Source: Streptomyces sp. NBC_01716
GTDB lineage: Bacteria > Actinomycetota > Actinomycetes > Streptomycetales > Streptomycetaceae
Direction: 5' to 3'
Assembly (NCBI RefSeq): GCF_036248275.1
Contig: NZ_CP109181.1
Span: forward strand, 1,612,001-1,676,000
DNA: 64,000 nucleotides
The position numbers and the translations under genes are program-made. The notes under the pieces were generated by a model. That model saw only the letters and a list, made by a program, of their open reading frames with translations, searched no databases and was not told the origin of the DNA. This document shows, piece by piece, positions 9,414 to 17,511 of this stretch. Numbering within the stretch: the stretch's first letter is position 1; the number at the start of each line of letters is the position of its first letter.

Positions 9414-10432
9414 CGGGTCCCTCGCTCCGCGTATTTCTCCAGCTCGGCGGCGTCCTGCTGGTTGATGATCTGCGGTCCGGTGAGGACCGGGCGCCCGCCC
9501 CCGAGTACGTCGGCGTTGTACCGGTAGAGCCAGAGCAGATCGACGGCCTCGTACCCCTGGAGATACGGCTGCTGGTCGACGGCGAAGCCGAGACGGCCCG
9601 CCTTGAGCGAACCCGCGACGGCCGCGTTGAGGTCGAACGTGTCGATCTCGGCCTTGCTGCCGGCCGTCTCTTTCGCCTTGACGGCGGTGTCGGCGAACGG
9701 CGCGCCCAACGTCACGACGGCGTCGATGCTCTTGTCGCTCTGGAGCTTGGCCTCGATGGACGCCTGGACGTCGGGCATGTTGGTGCCCTCGACGTACAGG
9801 TTCCGCATCGTGCCGTCGAAAGTCTTCTTGGCCCCGGCGCAGCGCTGTTCATGGCCGACGTTGCCCTGCTCGTGCAGGACGCACAGGGCCTTCTTCTTGC
9901 CGCGCTTGTCCAGTTCGTCGCCGACTGCCTCGCCGGCGATGGACTCGTCCTGGCCGATATGGGCGAGCGCGCCGAACTGCTCCGACTGCTCGGAGCCCGA
10001 GTTGACGGTGATCACCGGGATGCCGGCCTTCGTGGCCTTGGCGACGACGGCCTTCATCGCGTCGGGCTTGGCGAGCGTCACGATCAGCCCGTCGACGCCC
10101 TTGTCTATGTACGACTGGACGAGCTGCGCCTGCTGCTGGCCCTCGTCGCTGTGCGCGTACAGGAAGTTGATGTTGTCCTTGGCCGCGGCCTGCTCGGCGC
10201 CCTTCTGGACGATGTCCCAGAAGGTGTCGCCGTCTCCCGAGTGGGTGACCATGGCGACGGTCCACTTCGGGGTGCTCACAGCGGCCCGCCCCCGTGCCTG
10301 TGCCTCGGCCGCGGCGGCCCGCTCCTCGGCGCGTTTGCCGCCCGTGCTGCTGCATCCCGCCAGGGACGCCGCCCCGAGAACCACCGCCAGCACCGCGCCG
10401 ACCGCGCGTATCCCTGTCCCCACTCCTGCCAC
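9410..10432 (-). CDS. Sugar ABC transporter substrate-binding lipoprotein (copy 1)
   Basis: This is a periplasmic-binding-protein-like (Peripla_BP_4) lipoprotein of about 340 residues. The signal peptide ends in the lipobox SLAGC followed by a charged linker. The mature part begins KWTVAMVTHSGDGDTFWDIVQKGAEQAA and keeps the DGLIVTLAKPDAMKAVV, PVITVNSGS and ALCVLHEQGNV blocks shared with the next gene upstream. I prefer GTG 10432, about 13 nt downstream of a GGGAAGGG element; a TTG at 10501 would add 23 basic residues before the signal peptide. It overlaps the permease start by ATGA. It is a clear tandem paralogue of the protein at 10530-11540, lying 97 bp away. Confidence 0.88.
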   Translation of the reverse strand: MAGVGTGIRAVGAVLAVVLGAASLAGCSSTGGKRAEERAAAAEAQARGRAAVSTPKWTVAMVTHSGDGDTFWDIVQKGAEQAAAKDNINFLYAHSDEGQQQAQLVQSYIDKGVDGLIVTLAKPDAMKAVVAKATKAGIPVITVNSGSEQSEQFGALAHIGQDESIAGEAVGDELDKRGKKKALCVLHEQGNVGHEQRCAGAKKTFDGTMRNLYVEGTNMPDVQASIEAKLQSDKSIDAVVTLGAPFADTAVKAKETAGSKAEIDTFDLNAAVAGSLKAGRLGFAVDQQPYLQGYEAVDLLWLYRYNADVLGGGRPVLTGPQIINQQDAAELEKYAERGTR

Positions 10433-10529
10433 GACGCCGTGCCCTTCCCGCTGTGCTTCCCGGTACCGCCGGGCGTGGTACGTCCCGGCCCGGCGGCCCA
10501 AGTATCAGGCATGGGTGAACGGGGCATGG

Positions 10530-11540
10530 TCATCGGGTGCCGCGGGCGGTGTACTTCTCCAGCGCGGGGACGTCCTTCTCGGTCACGAGTGCGGGTCCGG
10601 TGAGTACGGGCTTTCCACCGCCGATGACGTTGCCGTTGTTCTTGTTGAGCCACAGCTCGTCGACCGCGAGATAGCCCTGGAGATAGGGCTGCTGGTCCAC
10701 GGCGAAGCCGATCTCCTTGGCCTTGAGCTGCTTGACCACGTCCGCGTTGAGGTCGAAGGTGTTGATCTCGGCGCCGGATCCCGCGCCCTCCTTGGCCTTC
10801 ACGGAAGCGGCGGCGAACGGCGCCCCCAGCGTCACGACCGTGTCGATACTCTTGTCGCTCTGGAGCTTGGCCTCGATGGACGACGTGGACGCGGGCATGT
10901 TGGTGCCCTCGACGCTCAGATTCTCGACGGTGCCCTCGAAGGTCTTCTTGACACCGGCGCAGCGGCCTTCGAGCGAGACGTTGCCCTGCTCGTGGATGAC
11001 GCAGAGCGCCTTTTTCTTACCGCGCTTGTTCAGCTCCTCGCCGACGGCCTCACCCGCGACGGCCTCGTCCTGGCCGATATGGCTGAGCGCCCCGAAGGGC
11101 TCGGAGAACTCGGCGCCGGAGTTGATCGTGACGACGGGGATCCCGGCGGCCGTCGCCTTGGCGAGGACCGCCTTGACCGCCTCGGGCTTGGCGAGGCTGA
11201 CCACGAGCCCGTCGACGTCCTGGTCGATGTAGCTCTGGATCAGCTGGGCCTGCTCCTTGCCCTCCTTGTTGGCCGCGTAGAGGAACTGGACGTTGTCCTT
11301 GGCCGCGGCGACCTTGGCGCCGCTCTGGACGATGTCCCAGAAGGTGTCGCCCTCGCCGGAGTGCGTGACCATGGCGATCTTCATACGCGGGGTCTTGGCA
11401 GCCGTACCGCCGCCGCTGTCGTCGGCCTTGTCCTCGGAGTCCTTGCCGCCGGAGCCGCTGCATCCGGCGACGAGGGCGAGTGCGCATGCGGTGAGCAGCG
11501 CCGCCGCCGTGCGGGCCGCCGCCTTTCGGTTGGTACGCAT
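10530..11540 (-). CDS. Sugar ABC transporter substrate-binding lipoprotein (copy 2)
   Basis: This 336-residue lipoprotein has a classic signal peptide (MRTNRKAAARTAAALLTACAL then lipobox LVAGC) and a Ser/Gly/Asp linker. Its Peripla_BP_4 domain (KIAMVTHSGEGDTFWDIVQSGA) is nearly collinear with copy 1. Both copies share GKKKALCV-HEQGNV, SIEAKLQSDKSIDTVVTLGAPFA-type text, AVDQQPYLQGY and a C-terminus ending in RGTR. It is the first gene of the operon, with a candidate operator pair at 11618-11646, 78 bp upstream of its start. Having two binding proteins for one permease/ATPase set suggests recent duplication, perhaps with altered ligand range. The ligand is unknown; inositol or a pentose is plausible from context. 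Confidence 0.93.
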   Translation of the reverse strand: MRTNRKAAARTAAALLTACALALVAGCSGSGGKDSEDKADDSGGGTAAKTPRMKIAMVTHSGEGDTFWDIVQSGAKVAAAKDNVQFLYAANKEGKEQAQLIQSYIDQDVDGLVVSLAKPEAVKAVLAKATAAGIPVVTINSGAEFSEPFGALSHIGQDEAVAGEAVGEELNKRGKKKALCVIHEQGNVSLEGRCAGVKKTFEGTVENLSVEGTNMPASTSSIEAKLQSDKSIDTVVTLGAPFAAASVKAKEGAGSGAEINTFDLNADVVKQLKAKEIGFAVDQQPYLQGYLAVDELWLNKNNGNVIGGGKPVLTGPALVTEKDVPALEKYTARGTR

Positions 11541-11617
11541 GGTGGGTCCGCCTTCTCTTCCGGCCGCCCCGTTGCGGCTGGGGGGAGTTCTAGCGGCGGT
11601 CGCGCGGCCCCGTCAAT

Positions 11618-11646
11618 ACTTTGTCCGAACATTCTTACGACAAAGT
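11618..11646 (-). promoter_or_regulatory. Candidate GntR operator upstream of the ABC operon
   Basis: ACTTTGTC (11618-11625) and GACAAAGT (11639-11646) form a perfect 8-bp inverted repeat with a 13-bp spacer. Within it, TGTCCGAACA (11622-11631) matches the TGTCAGGACA core found twice in the gntR-iolG intergenic region. A weaker copy, TGTCGTAAGA, lies on the opposite strand. The position is 78 bp upstream of the first binding-protein start and just past the gntR stop. It is the likely binding site of the GntR regulator encoded next door (inference). Confidence 0.55.
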
Positions 11647-11669
11647 CTCAAGGGCGGGCTCAGGAGGAC

Positions 11670-12473
11670 TCAGGAGCGGACGAGGAGCTGGAACTCGAAG
11701 ACGTAGCGCGAGGCCCGGTAGATGTGCGAGCCGAACTCCACCGAGCGGCCCGTGTCGTCGAACGTGGTGCGCTCCATCGCCAGCAGCGGCGCGCCCGTCG
11801 TCTCGTCCAGCAGCCCCGCCTCCCCGGCGTCGGCGGCGCGCGCGCCGACCGACTGGCGCGCGCTGTGCAGCGTGATGCCGACGGCCCGCATCATCCGGTA
11901 CAGGCCGGTGGATTCGAGCTGTGCGGTGTCGCAGTCGAGGAGTTCGACGGGGAGATGGTTACGCAGCCGGGCCATCGGTTCGTCGTGGGCGTACCGGAGC
12001 CGTTCGATGAGCCGTACGTCCGTCCCCTCGGCGATCCCGAGCGCGGCGGCGACCTCGGCGGTGGCCGGTTCGACCGTGTTGCGCAGCACGCGGGTGGCGG
12101 GGCGCTGGCCGGCCGCCTCCAGGTCGTCGTAGAGGCTGCTCAGCTCCAGAGGTCGTCTGACCTGGCTGTGCAGGACCTGGGTGCCGACGCCCCGGCGGCG
12201 TACCAGCAGACCCTTGTCGACGAGCGATTGGATGGCCTGGCGGACGGTCGGCCGGGAGAGCCCGAGCCGGCCCGCCAGCTCGATCTCGTTGCCGAGGAGG
12301 CTGCCCGGCGCGAGCCCGCCCTGCTCGATGGCGGCTTCGAGCTGCTGCGACAGCTGGAAGTAGAGCGGGACCGGGCTGGTGCGGTCGACACCGAGCCGGA
12401 GCGCGGCGGCCTGCGGCGCGGCGGCCTGGTGGGCCGCTCCGCTCGGCTGCTCCCGCTCCGGCTGCTTGGACAC
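11670..12473 (-). CDS. GntR family (HutC subfamily) transcriptional regulator
   Basis: This 267-residue regulator has a low-complexity N-terminal about 28 residues. A winged HTH follows (residues about 33-100: PLYFQLSQQLEAAIEQGG ... SRPTVRQAIQSLVDKGLLVRRRGVGTQV), then a UTRA effector domain (about 120-262, with LIERLRYAHDEPMA and ME RTTFDDTGRSVEFGSHIYR-type text). UTRA domains usually bind sugar phosphates or related small ligands. The gene lies between the ABC operon and the divergent IolG-like dehydrogenase. TTGTCAGGACAA lies 51 bp upstream of its start, so it probably controls both flanks and itself. The start ATG 12473 gives the normal family length. Confidence 0.93.
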   Translation of the reverse strand: MSKQPEREQPSGAAHQAAAPQAAALRLGVDRTSPVPLYFQLSQQLEAAIEQGGLAPGSLLGNEIELAGRLGLSRPTVRQAIQSLVDKGLLVRRRGVGTQVLHSQVRRPLELSSLYDDLEAAGQRPATRVLRNTVEPATAEVAAALGIAEGTDVRLIERLRYAHDEPMARLRNHLPVELLDCDTAQLESTGLYRMMRAVGITLHSARQSVGARAADAGEAGLLDETTGAPLLAMERTTFDDTGRSVEFGSHIYRASRYVFEFQLLVRS

Positions 12474-12523
12474 GTCCGCGAGCGTAGCCCCGTGCGATGT
12501 TGACGGAAAGTCCTGAAGTTCGG

Positions 12524-12535
12524 TTGTCAGGACAA
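12524..12535. promoter_or_regulatory. Candidate GntR operator O1 (TTGTCAGGACAA)
   Basis: TTGTC-AG-GACAA is a perfect 5-bp inverted repeat 51 bp upstream of the gntR start. The same core recurs at 12604-12615 and, as TGTCCGAACA, before the ABC operon. From memory it matches 9 of 10 positions of the motif KGWCHTRACA reported for the GntR-type IolR of Corynebacterium glutamicum. Confidence 0.6.
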
Positions 12536-12603
12536 GAGCGGAACAAAGCGCGGGGACGGACAGTGACCTCCGCCGTTCGAACAGAGATCAACTTCAGGTC
12601 TGG

Positions 12604-12615
12604 ATGTCAGGACAA
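12604..12615. promoter_or_regulatory. Candidate GntR operator O2 (ATGTCAGGACAA)
   Basis: The second copy of TGTCAGGACAA lies 80 bp after O1 and 42 bp upstream of the iolG-like ATG. A TTGACA (12620-12625) follows immediately and could be the -35 of the dehydrogenase promoter, so a bound repressor would block polymerase. No convincing -10 was found. Confidence 0.55.
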
Positions 12616-12656
12616 ACGCTTGACATGGCGACAGGCCGAAGGCCACCTTGGGGGCC

Positions 12657-13664
12657 ATGCGCATCGGACTTATCGGCACCGGCCGTATCGGCACCTTCCA
12701 CGCGGAGGTGCTGAGCCGCCATCGCGAGGTCGGCTCCCTGGTCGTCGCCGACACGGACGCGGCCCGAGCCGCACACGTCGCCGACCGTACGGGCTCCACG
12801 GCCGCCCCCTCGGTGGACGAGGTCTTCTCCTGGGGCGTGGACGCCGTCGTCATCGCCTCCGCCACCTCCGCCCACGCCGACCTGATCAGCCGCGCCGCGC
12901 GGGCCGGACTGCCCGCCTTCTGCGAGAAGCCGATCGCACTGGACCTCAAGGGCACGCTGGGCGCCCTGACCGATGTCGACGCCGCGGGCACCGTCCTGCA
13001 ACTGGGCTTCATGCGCCGCTTCGACGCCGGTTACGGCGCGGCCCGCGATCTCGTACGGTCCGGGGCGCTGGGCCGGCTGCACACCGTCCGGGCCATCACC
13101 TCCGACCCCGCGCCGCCGGCCCCGGAGTATCTGCCGCTGTCCGGCGGGCTCTACCGGGACTGTCTGGTCCACGACTTCGACATCATGCGCTGGGTCACCG
13201 GGCGCGAGGTGGTGGAGGTGTACGCGACCGGTTCGGACGCCGGTCCCCCGATGTTCCGCGAGGCCGGGGACATCGACACGGCCGCCGCCGTCCTCACGCT
13301 GGACGACGGGACGCTCGCCACCGCCACGGCCACCCGCTGCAACGGCGCGGGGTACGACGTACGGATGGAACTGGCCGGTGAACAGGACCAGTTCGCGGTC
13401 GGCCTCGACGACCGTACGCCGATCACCTCGACCGAGCCGAAGGGTCCGCCGCGCTGCGACAACCCGTGGCCGGGCTTCCTGGAGCGGTTCGCGCCGGCGT
13501 ACGAGGCGGAGCTCGACGCCTTCGTCCGGGTCGTGGGCGGCGAGCTGGCGAACCCGTGCGACGGGCACGAGGCGCTGCACGCGCTGCGGATCGCGGAGGC
13601 GTGCGAGCTGTCGCGGCTCGAACACCGGCCGGTGCGGCTGGAGGAGATCCCGGGCGGGCGTTAG
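12657..13664 (+). CDS. Gfo/Idh/MocA family oxidoreductase, inositol 2-dehydrogenase-like
   Basis: This 335-residue NAD(P)-dependent dehydrogenase has the Rossmann motif IGLIGTGRIGTFHAE at residues 3-17. The family motif EKPIALDLK follows, and the catalytic segment is DCLVHDFDIMRWVTG, with the Asp/His arrangement of inositol dehydrogenases (IolG). It would oxidise myo-inositol or a related polyol or sugar in the cytosol. I take ATG 12657; the in-frame TTG 9 bp earlier is less likely. It diverges from gntR and carries the shared operator, so uptake (ABC) and first oxidation may be co-regulated. Substrate identity is inferred, because this superfamily is broad. Confidence 0.85.
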   Translation: MRIGLIGTGRIGTFHAEVLSRHREVGSLVVADTDAARAAHVADRTGSTAAPSVDEVFSWGVDAVVIASATSAHADLISRAARAGLPAFCEKPIALDLKGTLGALTDVDAAGTVLQLGFMRRFDAGYGAARDLVRSGALGRLHTVRAITSDPAPPAPEYLPLSGGLYRDCLVHDFDIMRWVTGREVVEVYATGSDAGPPMFREAGDIDTAAAVLTLDDGTLATATATRCNGAGYDVRMELAGEQDQFAVGLDDRTPITSTEPKGPPRCDNPWPGFLERFAPAYEAELDAFVRVVGGELANPCDGHEALHALRIAEACELSRLEHRPVRLEEIPGGR

Positions 13665-13693
13665 GGCGTGTCTGTCGGATCTTGCCGGGCCCG

Positions 13694-13740
13694 CGAAGAT
13701 CCGCCGGACAGGGCCTGGGGTCCTGTCCGGCGGATCTTCG
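13694..13740. terminator. Bidirectional terminator hairpin between convergent genes
   Basis: A perfect 19-bp stem (13694-13712 with 13722-13740) and 9-nt loop sits between the convergent dehydrogenase (+) and thioesterase (-) genes. It is preceded by the element TAGGGCGT...GGATCTTGCCGG (13662-13688), which recurs at 51423-51444. Confidence 0.8.
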
Positions 13741-13742
13741 GC

Positions 13743-14165
13743 TCAGGCGGGCTTCCGCACCGGCAGGATCGTGCCCTGCGCCACCGCGCACAGCGTCTCC
13801 GTGCCGTCCTCGGCCACCGTGAACAGGTCGCAGCGCACCGTGGCCTGTCTGCGTCCCGCGTGCACGACCGAGGCGCGGGCGACCAGCTTGGTCCCGGTGC
13901 CGGGGCGCATGTACTGGATGGAGAAGCCGGCCGTCAGCACGGCGGGGCCGAGCACCGTACCCGCCGCGAACGTGATGCCGTTGTCGGCGGCGTACGCCAG
14001 GACTCCGCCGTGCAGATAGCCGTTCTGCTGCTGGAGGTCCTTGCGGATGTCCAGCTCCAGCTCCGCCTCGCCGTCTCCGAAGACCATGATCCTGGTGCCG
14101 AGCAGGCTGCTGAACGGCTGGGCCTCCAGCACCTTCCGCGCCAGGACAATGTCGAACTCCCGCAT
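13743..14165 (-). CDS. PaaI-type hotdog-fold thioesterase
   Basis: This 140-residue protein has the 4HBT/PaaI signature GYLHGGVLAYAADNGITFAAG, in which HGG and the following Asp form the active-site region of phenylacetyl-CoA-type thioesterases. The second half (SIQYMRPGTGTKLVARASVVHAGRRQATVRCDLF) is the usual hotdog strand set. It probably hydrolyses an acyl- or aryl-CoA in the cytosol. It lies 75 bp downstream of the P450 gene on the same strand and may share its transcript. It ends at the bidirectional hairpin. The physiological substrate is unknown. Confidence 0.85.
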   Translation of the reverse strand: MREFDIVLARKVLEAQPFSSLLGTRIMVFGDGEAELELDIRKDLQQQNGYLHGGVLAYAADNGITFAAGTVLGPAVLTAGFSIQYMRPGTGTKLVARASVVHAGRRQATVRCDLFTVAEDGTETLCAVAQGTILPVRKPA

Positions 14166-14240
14166 GGTCAGACTCCTCCGGAACGTACCCGCGCGGCACC
14201 CCGCGCCTTCAGGGCCTGATCCGCACGACAGGCCCTATCC

Positions 14241-15452
14241 CTACCACCGCACCGGCAGACTCCGCACCCCGCGGATCAGCATTCCGGGCAGCCAGTCCAG
14301 CGGCCCCGTGTCCGGGTCGAGGGTCAGGCCGGGGCAGCGTTCGAGAAGGGTGCGGACCGCGATCCTGGCCTCCAGGCGCGCGAGCGGCGCGCCGAGGCAG
14401 TGGTGGATGCCGTGCCCGAAGGCGAGATGGCCGTGGTTCTGGCCCTTGGCGCCGGTCGCCGTGGCCGTCGCCGTACGCCGGATGTCGAAACGGTCCGGGT
14501 CCTGGTAGCGCGCGGGATCGCGGCCGGCGGCGCCGAGGCCGACCAGCACCGCCTGGTACGCGGGGATGACCGTGTCACCGACGGTCACCGGTTCGCTTGT
14601 GAAGCGGGCGGTGCCGTTCAGGACCGGCCCGTCGTAGCGCAGCATCTCCTCGATCGCGCCGTCGAGCAGCCCGAAGTCCTCGCGCAGAGCGGCCAGTTGA
14701 CCGGGGTGGCTGAGCAGGGCCCGGATGCCGTTGGTGATGAGGTTGACCGTCGTCTCGTGACCGGCGATCAGCAACAGGAAGGCCATCGCGCGCAGTTCGG
14801 CGGCGGAGAGCCGGTCGCCGTCCTCGGCGCGGGTCCGCAGCAGGGCGGAGAGCAGATCGCCTGAGGGGCCGGCGCAGCGTTTGTCCTCGATCAACTCGTC
14901 GAAGTAGGCGCCCAGTTCATGCACGGCCGTGTACTCGCTGGCGGCGCCGGCGGGCGCCACGATCTCCGTGGACCAGGCGCGGAAGACATCGCGGTCCGCG
15001 GCCGGCACACCGAGCAGTTCGCAGATGACGGTGATGGGCAGCGGATACGACAGCGACTCGACCAGGTCGCCGTGGCCCGCGGGAAGCATGGTGTCGATCA
15101 GTTCGTCGGTGAGCCGCTGGATCCGCTCCCGTAAGCCGGCGACCCGGTGGGCGGTGAACTCACGGGCGACGAGCTTGCGCAGGCGGGTGTGGTCCGGCGG
15201 GTCGACGACCAGCAGGGTCGGGCCGATGACGCGCTCGTCGAGCATGCTGCCGCCCACCGTGGCCGGGGACTTGGAGAGCCGTGGGTCGGCGAGCGCGGCG
15301 CGCGCCTCCCGGTGCCCGACGATCAGCCAGAGCCGGTCGCCGTAGGGCGTACGGATCTGGTGGACCGGTCCCGACTCGCGCAGTTTCGCGTAGTACGGGT
15401 ACGGATCGGCGGTGAAGTCGGGCCCGTACGCGCCCAGATCGACGACAGTCAT
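14241..15452 (-). CDS. Cytochrome P450 (CYP107-like class I)
   Basis: This 403-residue soluble P450 has the I-helix oxygen-binding motif LLIAGHETTVNL, the ExxR motif in EEMLRYDG and the heme-ligand loop FGHGIHHCLGAPLARLEA with its axial Cys. Length and motifs are those of bacterial class I enzymes fed by a separate ferredoxin and ferredoxin reductase, neither of which is encoded nearby. It begins MTVVDLGAYGPDFTADPYPYYAKL, typical of Streptomyces CYP107 members. There is no biosynthetic cluster around it, so the substrate could be an endogenous lipid, a xenobiotic or nothing assignable. A 71-bp gap separates it from the upstream response regulator. Confidence 0.93.
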   Translation of the reverse strand: MTVVDLGAYGPDFTADPYPYYAKLRESGPVHQIRTPYGDRLWLIVGHREARAALADPRLSKSPATVGGSMLDERVIGPTLLVVDPPDHTRLRKLVAREFTAHRVAGLRERIQRLTDELIDTMLPAGHGDLVESLSYPLPITVICELLGVPAADRDVFRAWSTEIVAPAGAASEYTAVHELGAYFDELIEDKRCAGPSGDLLSALLRTRAEDGDRLSAAELRAMAFLLLIAGHETTVNLITNGIRALLSHPGQLAALREDFGLLDGAIEEMLRYDGPVLNGTARFTSEPVTVGDTVIPAYQAVLVGLGAAGRDPARYQDPDRFDIRRTATATATGAKGQNHGHLAFGHGIHHCLGAPLARLEARIAVRTLLERCPGLTLDPDTGPLDWLPGMLIRGVRSLPVRW

Positions 15453-15523
15453 CGCGTCAGGTTACGACGCCCCGGCGTGCGCCGCCGACCGACCATGACC
15501 GCATGATGGCCGCCCGACGACCG

Positions 15524-16207
15524 CTACGTGTCCTCCCCGCCCTTCGTCACCAGATCCGCGTCGTGCACCAACAGGGCGATCTGGACACGGTTGTTGAGGT
15601 CCAGCTTGGCCAGGATGCGGGACACGTGCGCCTTGACCGTCGGCAGGCTCATGTACAGCTCCGCCGCGATCTCCGCGTTCGAGCTGCCGCGCCCCACGGC
15701 GAGCGCCACCTCCCGCTCGCGCGCCCCGAGCCGGGCCAGCCGGCCGGTCGCCGTGTCCTTGCGTACGGGGGTGGGCGCCCCCGCGACATGGGTCATCAAC
15801 TGCCGGGTGACGGCCGGGGAGAGCACGGGCTCACCCGCCGCCACCTGCCGTACCGCCGCGACGATCTCGGCCGGCGGCGTGTCCTTCAGGACGAACCCGG
15901 CGGCGCCCGCGCGCAGCGCCCTGAGCACCTGCTCGTCGGCGTGGAACGTGGTCAGGACGAGGACTTCGGGCGCTCCGGCGCGCGCCCGCAGGAGTTCGGT
16001 GGCGGTGAGGCCGTCCATGGCCGGCATCCGGATGTCCATGAGGACGACGTCGGGGGTGAGTTCGCGGACGAGTGCCTCGACCTCGGCGCCGTCGGACGCC
16101 TCTCCCACGATCTCGATGCCGTCCGCACCCCCGAGCATGAACGTCAGTCCCGCGCGTACGAGTGGATCGTCGTCGACGATGAGCAGCCGGATGGTCGTGG
16201 TGGTCAT
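15524..16207 (-). CDS. NarL/LuxR-type response regulator
   Basis: This 227-residue protein has a receiver domain with the acidic pocket VDDDP (residues 11-15) and phospho-acceptor Asp58 in LMDIRMPAMDG. A C-terminal LuxR HTH follows (LGAREREVALAVGRGSSNAEIAAELYMSLPTVKAHVSRILAKL). It starts at ATG 16207, overlapping the kinase stop (ATGA), so it is the cognate partner of the histidine kinase at 16204-17427. The target genes are unknown; the downstream P450 and thioesterase or the divergent SDR gene are the nearest candidates. Confidence 0.95.
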   Translation of the reverse strand: MTTTTIRLLIVDDDPLVRAGLTFMLGGADGIEIVGEASDGAEVEALVRELTPDVVLMDIRMPAMDGLTATELLRARAGAPEVLVLTTFHADEQVLRALRAGAAGFVLKDTPPAEIVAAVRQVAAGEPVLSPAVTRQLMTHVAGAPTPVRKDTATGRLARLGAREREVALAVGRGSSNAEIAAELYMSLPTVKAHVSRILAKLDLNNRVQIALLVHDADLVTKGGEDT

Positions 16208-17427
16208 GCGGACCACGGTAGCCAGGCGCGGACGGCGAAACCCCCGTCATTCGTCGGACCGTGCTCGAACCGGCCGCCGGCCAGGGTCGCGCGTTCGGTC
16301 AGTCCGATCAGCCCCTGGCCGGATCCCGGTACCTCCGGAACGGGGCCGCTCGGCGCCTCGTTGCGTACCTCCACGGTGATTCCGTCTCCCGGGCCGCCGC
16401 TCACGAGGACGGTCGTGCCGGTGCCGGGTGCGTGCTTGCGCGCGTTGGTCAGGCCCTCCTGGGCGATGCGGTAGGCGGTGCGGCCGGTGGCGGTGGGTAC
16501 GGCCGCCGGGTCGTCGACGGCGCTGTCGATGGTGACCTTCATCCCGGCCTCGCGGGACTCGGCGACCAGGGCGTCCAGCGTGACGAGGGTGGGCTGCGGA
16601 CGCTCGCCGTCCTCGCCGGGAGCGCGCAGCACGCCGATGATCATGCGCAGGTCCTGGAGCGCCTCGTGCGCGCTGTCGCGGATCACGCCCGCGGTTCTGG
16701 CCACTTCGGGGGCCGGCGCGTCGGGCCGGAACTCCAGCGCGCCCGCGTGGACGCTGAGCAGCGTCAGCCGGTGCGCCAGCACGTCGTGCATCTCGCGGGC
16801 GATGGCCTCGCGGGCCAGGCGCTGTGCCTGCTCGGCCCGGAGCGCGGCCTCGTTCTCGGCACGTACGGCGCGCTCACGCAGCGCCAGGACGAGCCGCCGA
16901 CGGGACCGTACGAGCATGCCCCAGGCGACCGCGAGCAGCGTAAGGAGCGCTCCGAGGATGACCGCGACGAAATGGGTGACCGTCGGGTCGGGCCGCAGAT
17001 ACGCCTGGGCGGTCATCGCCGCGAGAGACAGGGCCGCGACGTAGGCCACGGGCCTGAACGGCCGGTGGACGGCCAGGCTGAAGAGCGCCACGAGGGCGGC
17101 GCCGCTCGCCGCCGGTGACACGATCTGCACGAGGTTGAGGCCGACGGCCAGGGCCACCGGCCAGCGCCGCCGCACCCAGAGTGTGCCGCAGGCCGCCAGG
17201 CCGCTCAGCAGGTCGGCCATGATGACGAGCTCGCCGTTGCCGGCCTTCTCGGACGCGTCCAGCGAGACCATGCCGATGAAGACGGCGAAGAAGAAGACCA
17301 TCAGGTCCACGACCCAGTCGCGCACGGTACGCCGGAGCCGGCGCCCGCCCCGTTTCGCGGCGCGCTCGGGGTCGAGGGACCCCGCCATGGCCGAGGGCAG
17401 CAGCCAGGGGTATTCCGTACGCGTCAT
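16204..17427 (-). CDS. Sensor histidine kinase (NarL-class, HisKA_3)
   Basis: This 407-residue membrane kinase has four to five hydrophobic segments within residues 38-175. A HisKA_3 dimerisation helix follows with phospho-acceptor His214 (REMHDVLAHRL), then an HATPase domain (RIAQEGLTNARKHAPG, GSGQGLIGLTERATLAGG). The sensing part has no large extracellular loop, so it probably detects a membrane or intramembrane signal. It is coupled by ATGA to its response regulator. An inverted repeat CCAAAGTCG-N9-CGACTTTGG lies 58 bp upstream of its start and may serve autoregulation. Confidence 0.94.
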   Translation of the reverse strand: MTRTEYPWLLPSAMAGSLDPERAAKRGGRRLRRTVRDWVVDLMVFFFAVFIGMVSLDASEKAGNGELVIMADLLSGLAACGTLWVRRRWPVALAVGLNLVQIVSPAASGAALVALFSLAVHRPFRPVAYVAALSLAAMTAQAYLRPDPTVTHFVAVILGALLTLLAVAWGMLVRSRRRLVLALRERAVRAENEAALRAEQAQRLAREAIAREMHDVLAHRLTLLSVHAGALEFRPDAPAPEVARTAGVIRDSAHEALQDLRMIIGVLRAPGEDGERPQPTLVTLDALVAESREAGMKVTIDSAVDDPAAVPTATGRTAYRIAQEGLTNARKHAPGTGTTVLVSGGPGDGITVEVRNEAPSGPVPEVPGSGQGLIGLTERATLAGGRFEHGPTNDGGFAVRAWLPWSA

Positions 17428-17484
17428 ACGGCCAATCTATGCAGGTGGGGGCGGAACGCGCTGCTCGTGAGCGGTGTGCGGCTA

Positions 17485-17511
17485 CCAAAGTCGCGGGTTC
17501 ATCGACTTTGG
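17485..17511. promoter_or_regulatory. Inverted repeat between the kinase and the divergent SDR gene
   Basis: CCAAAGTCG (17485-17493) and CGACTTTGG (17503-17511) are perfect 9-bp arms with a 9-bp spacer, in the 257-bp divergent region. The size suits a dimeric regulator site, for example that of the adjacent response regulator. No T-tract follows, so terminator use is less likely. Confidence 0.45.

Noticed and set aside
8268..9527. 419-codon plus-strand frame opposite the sugar permease
   Set aside because: Asp/Glu/Gln/Arg-rich shadow of a membrane-protein gene in this GC-rich genome; the minus-strand permease is coupled to both neighbours.
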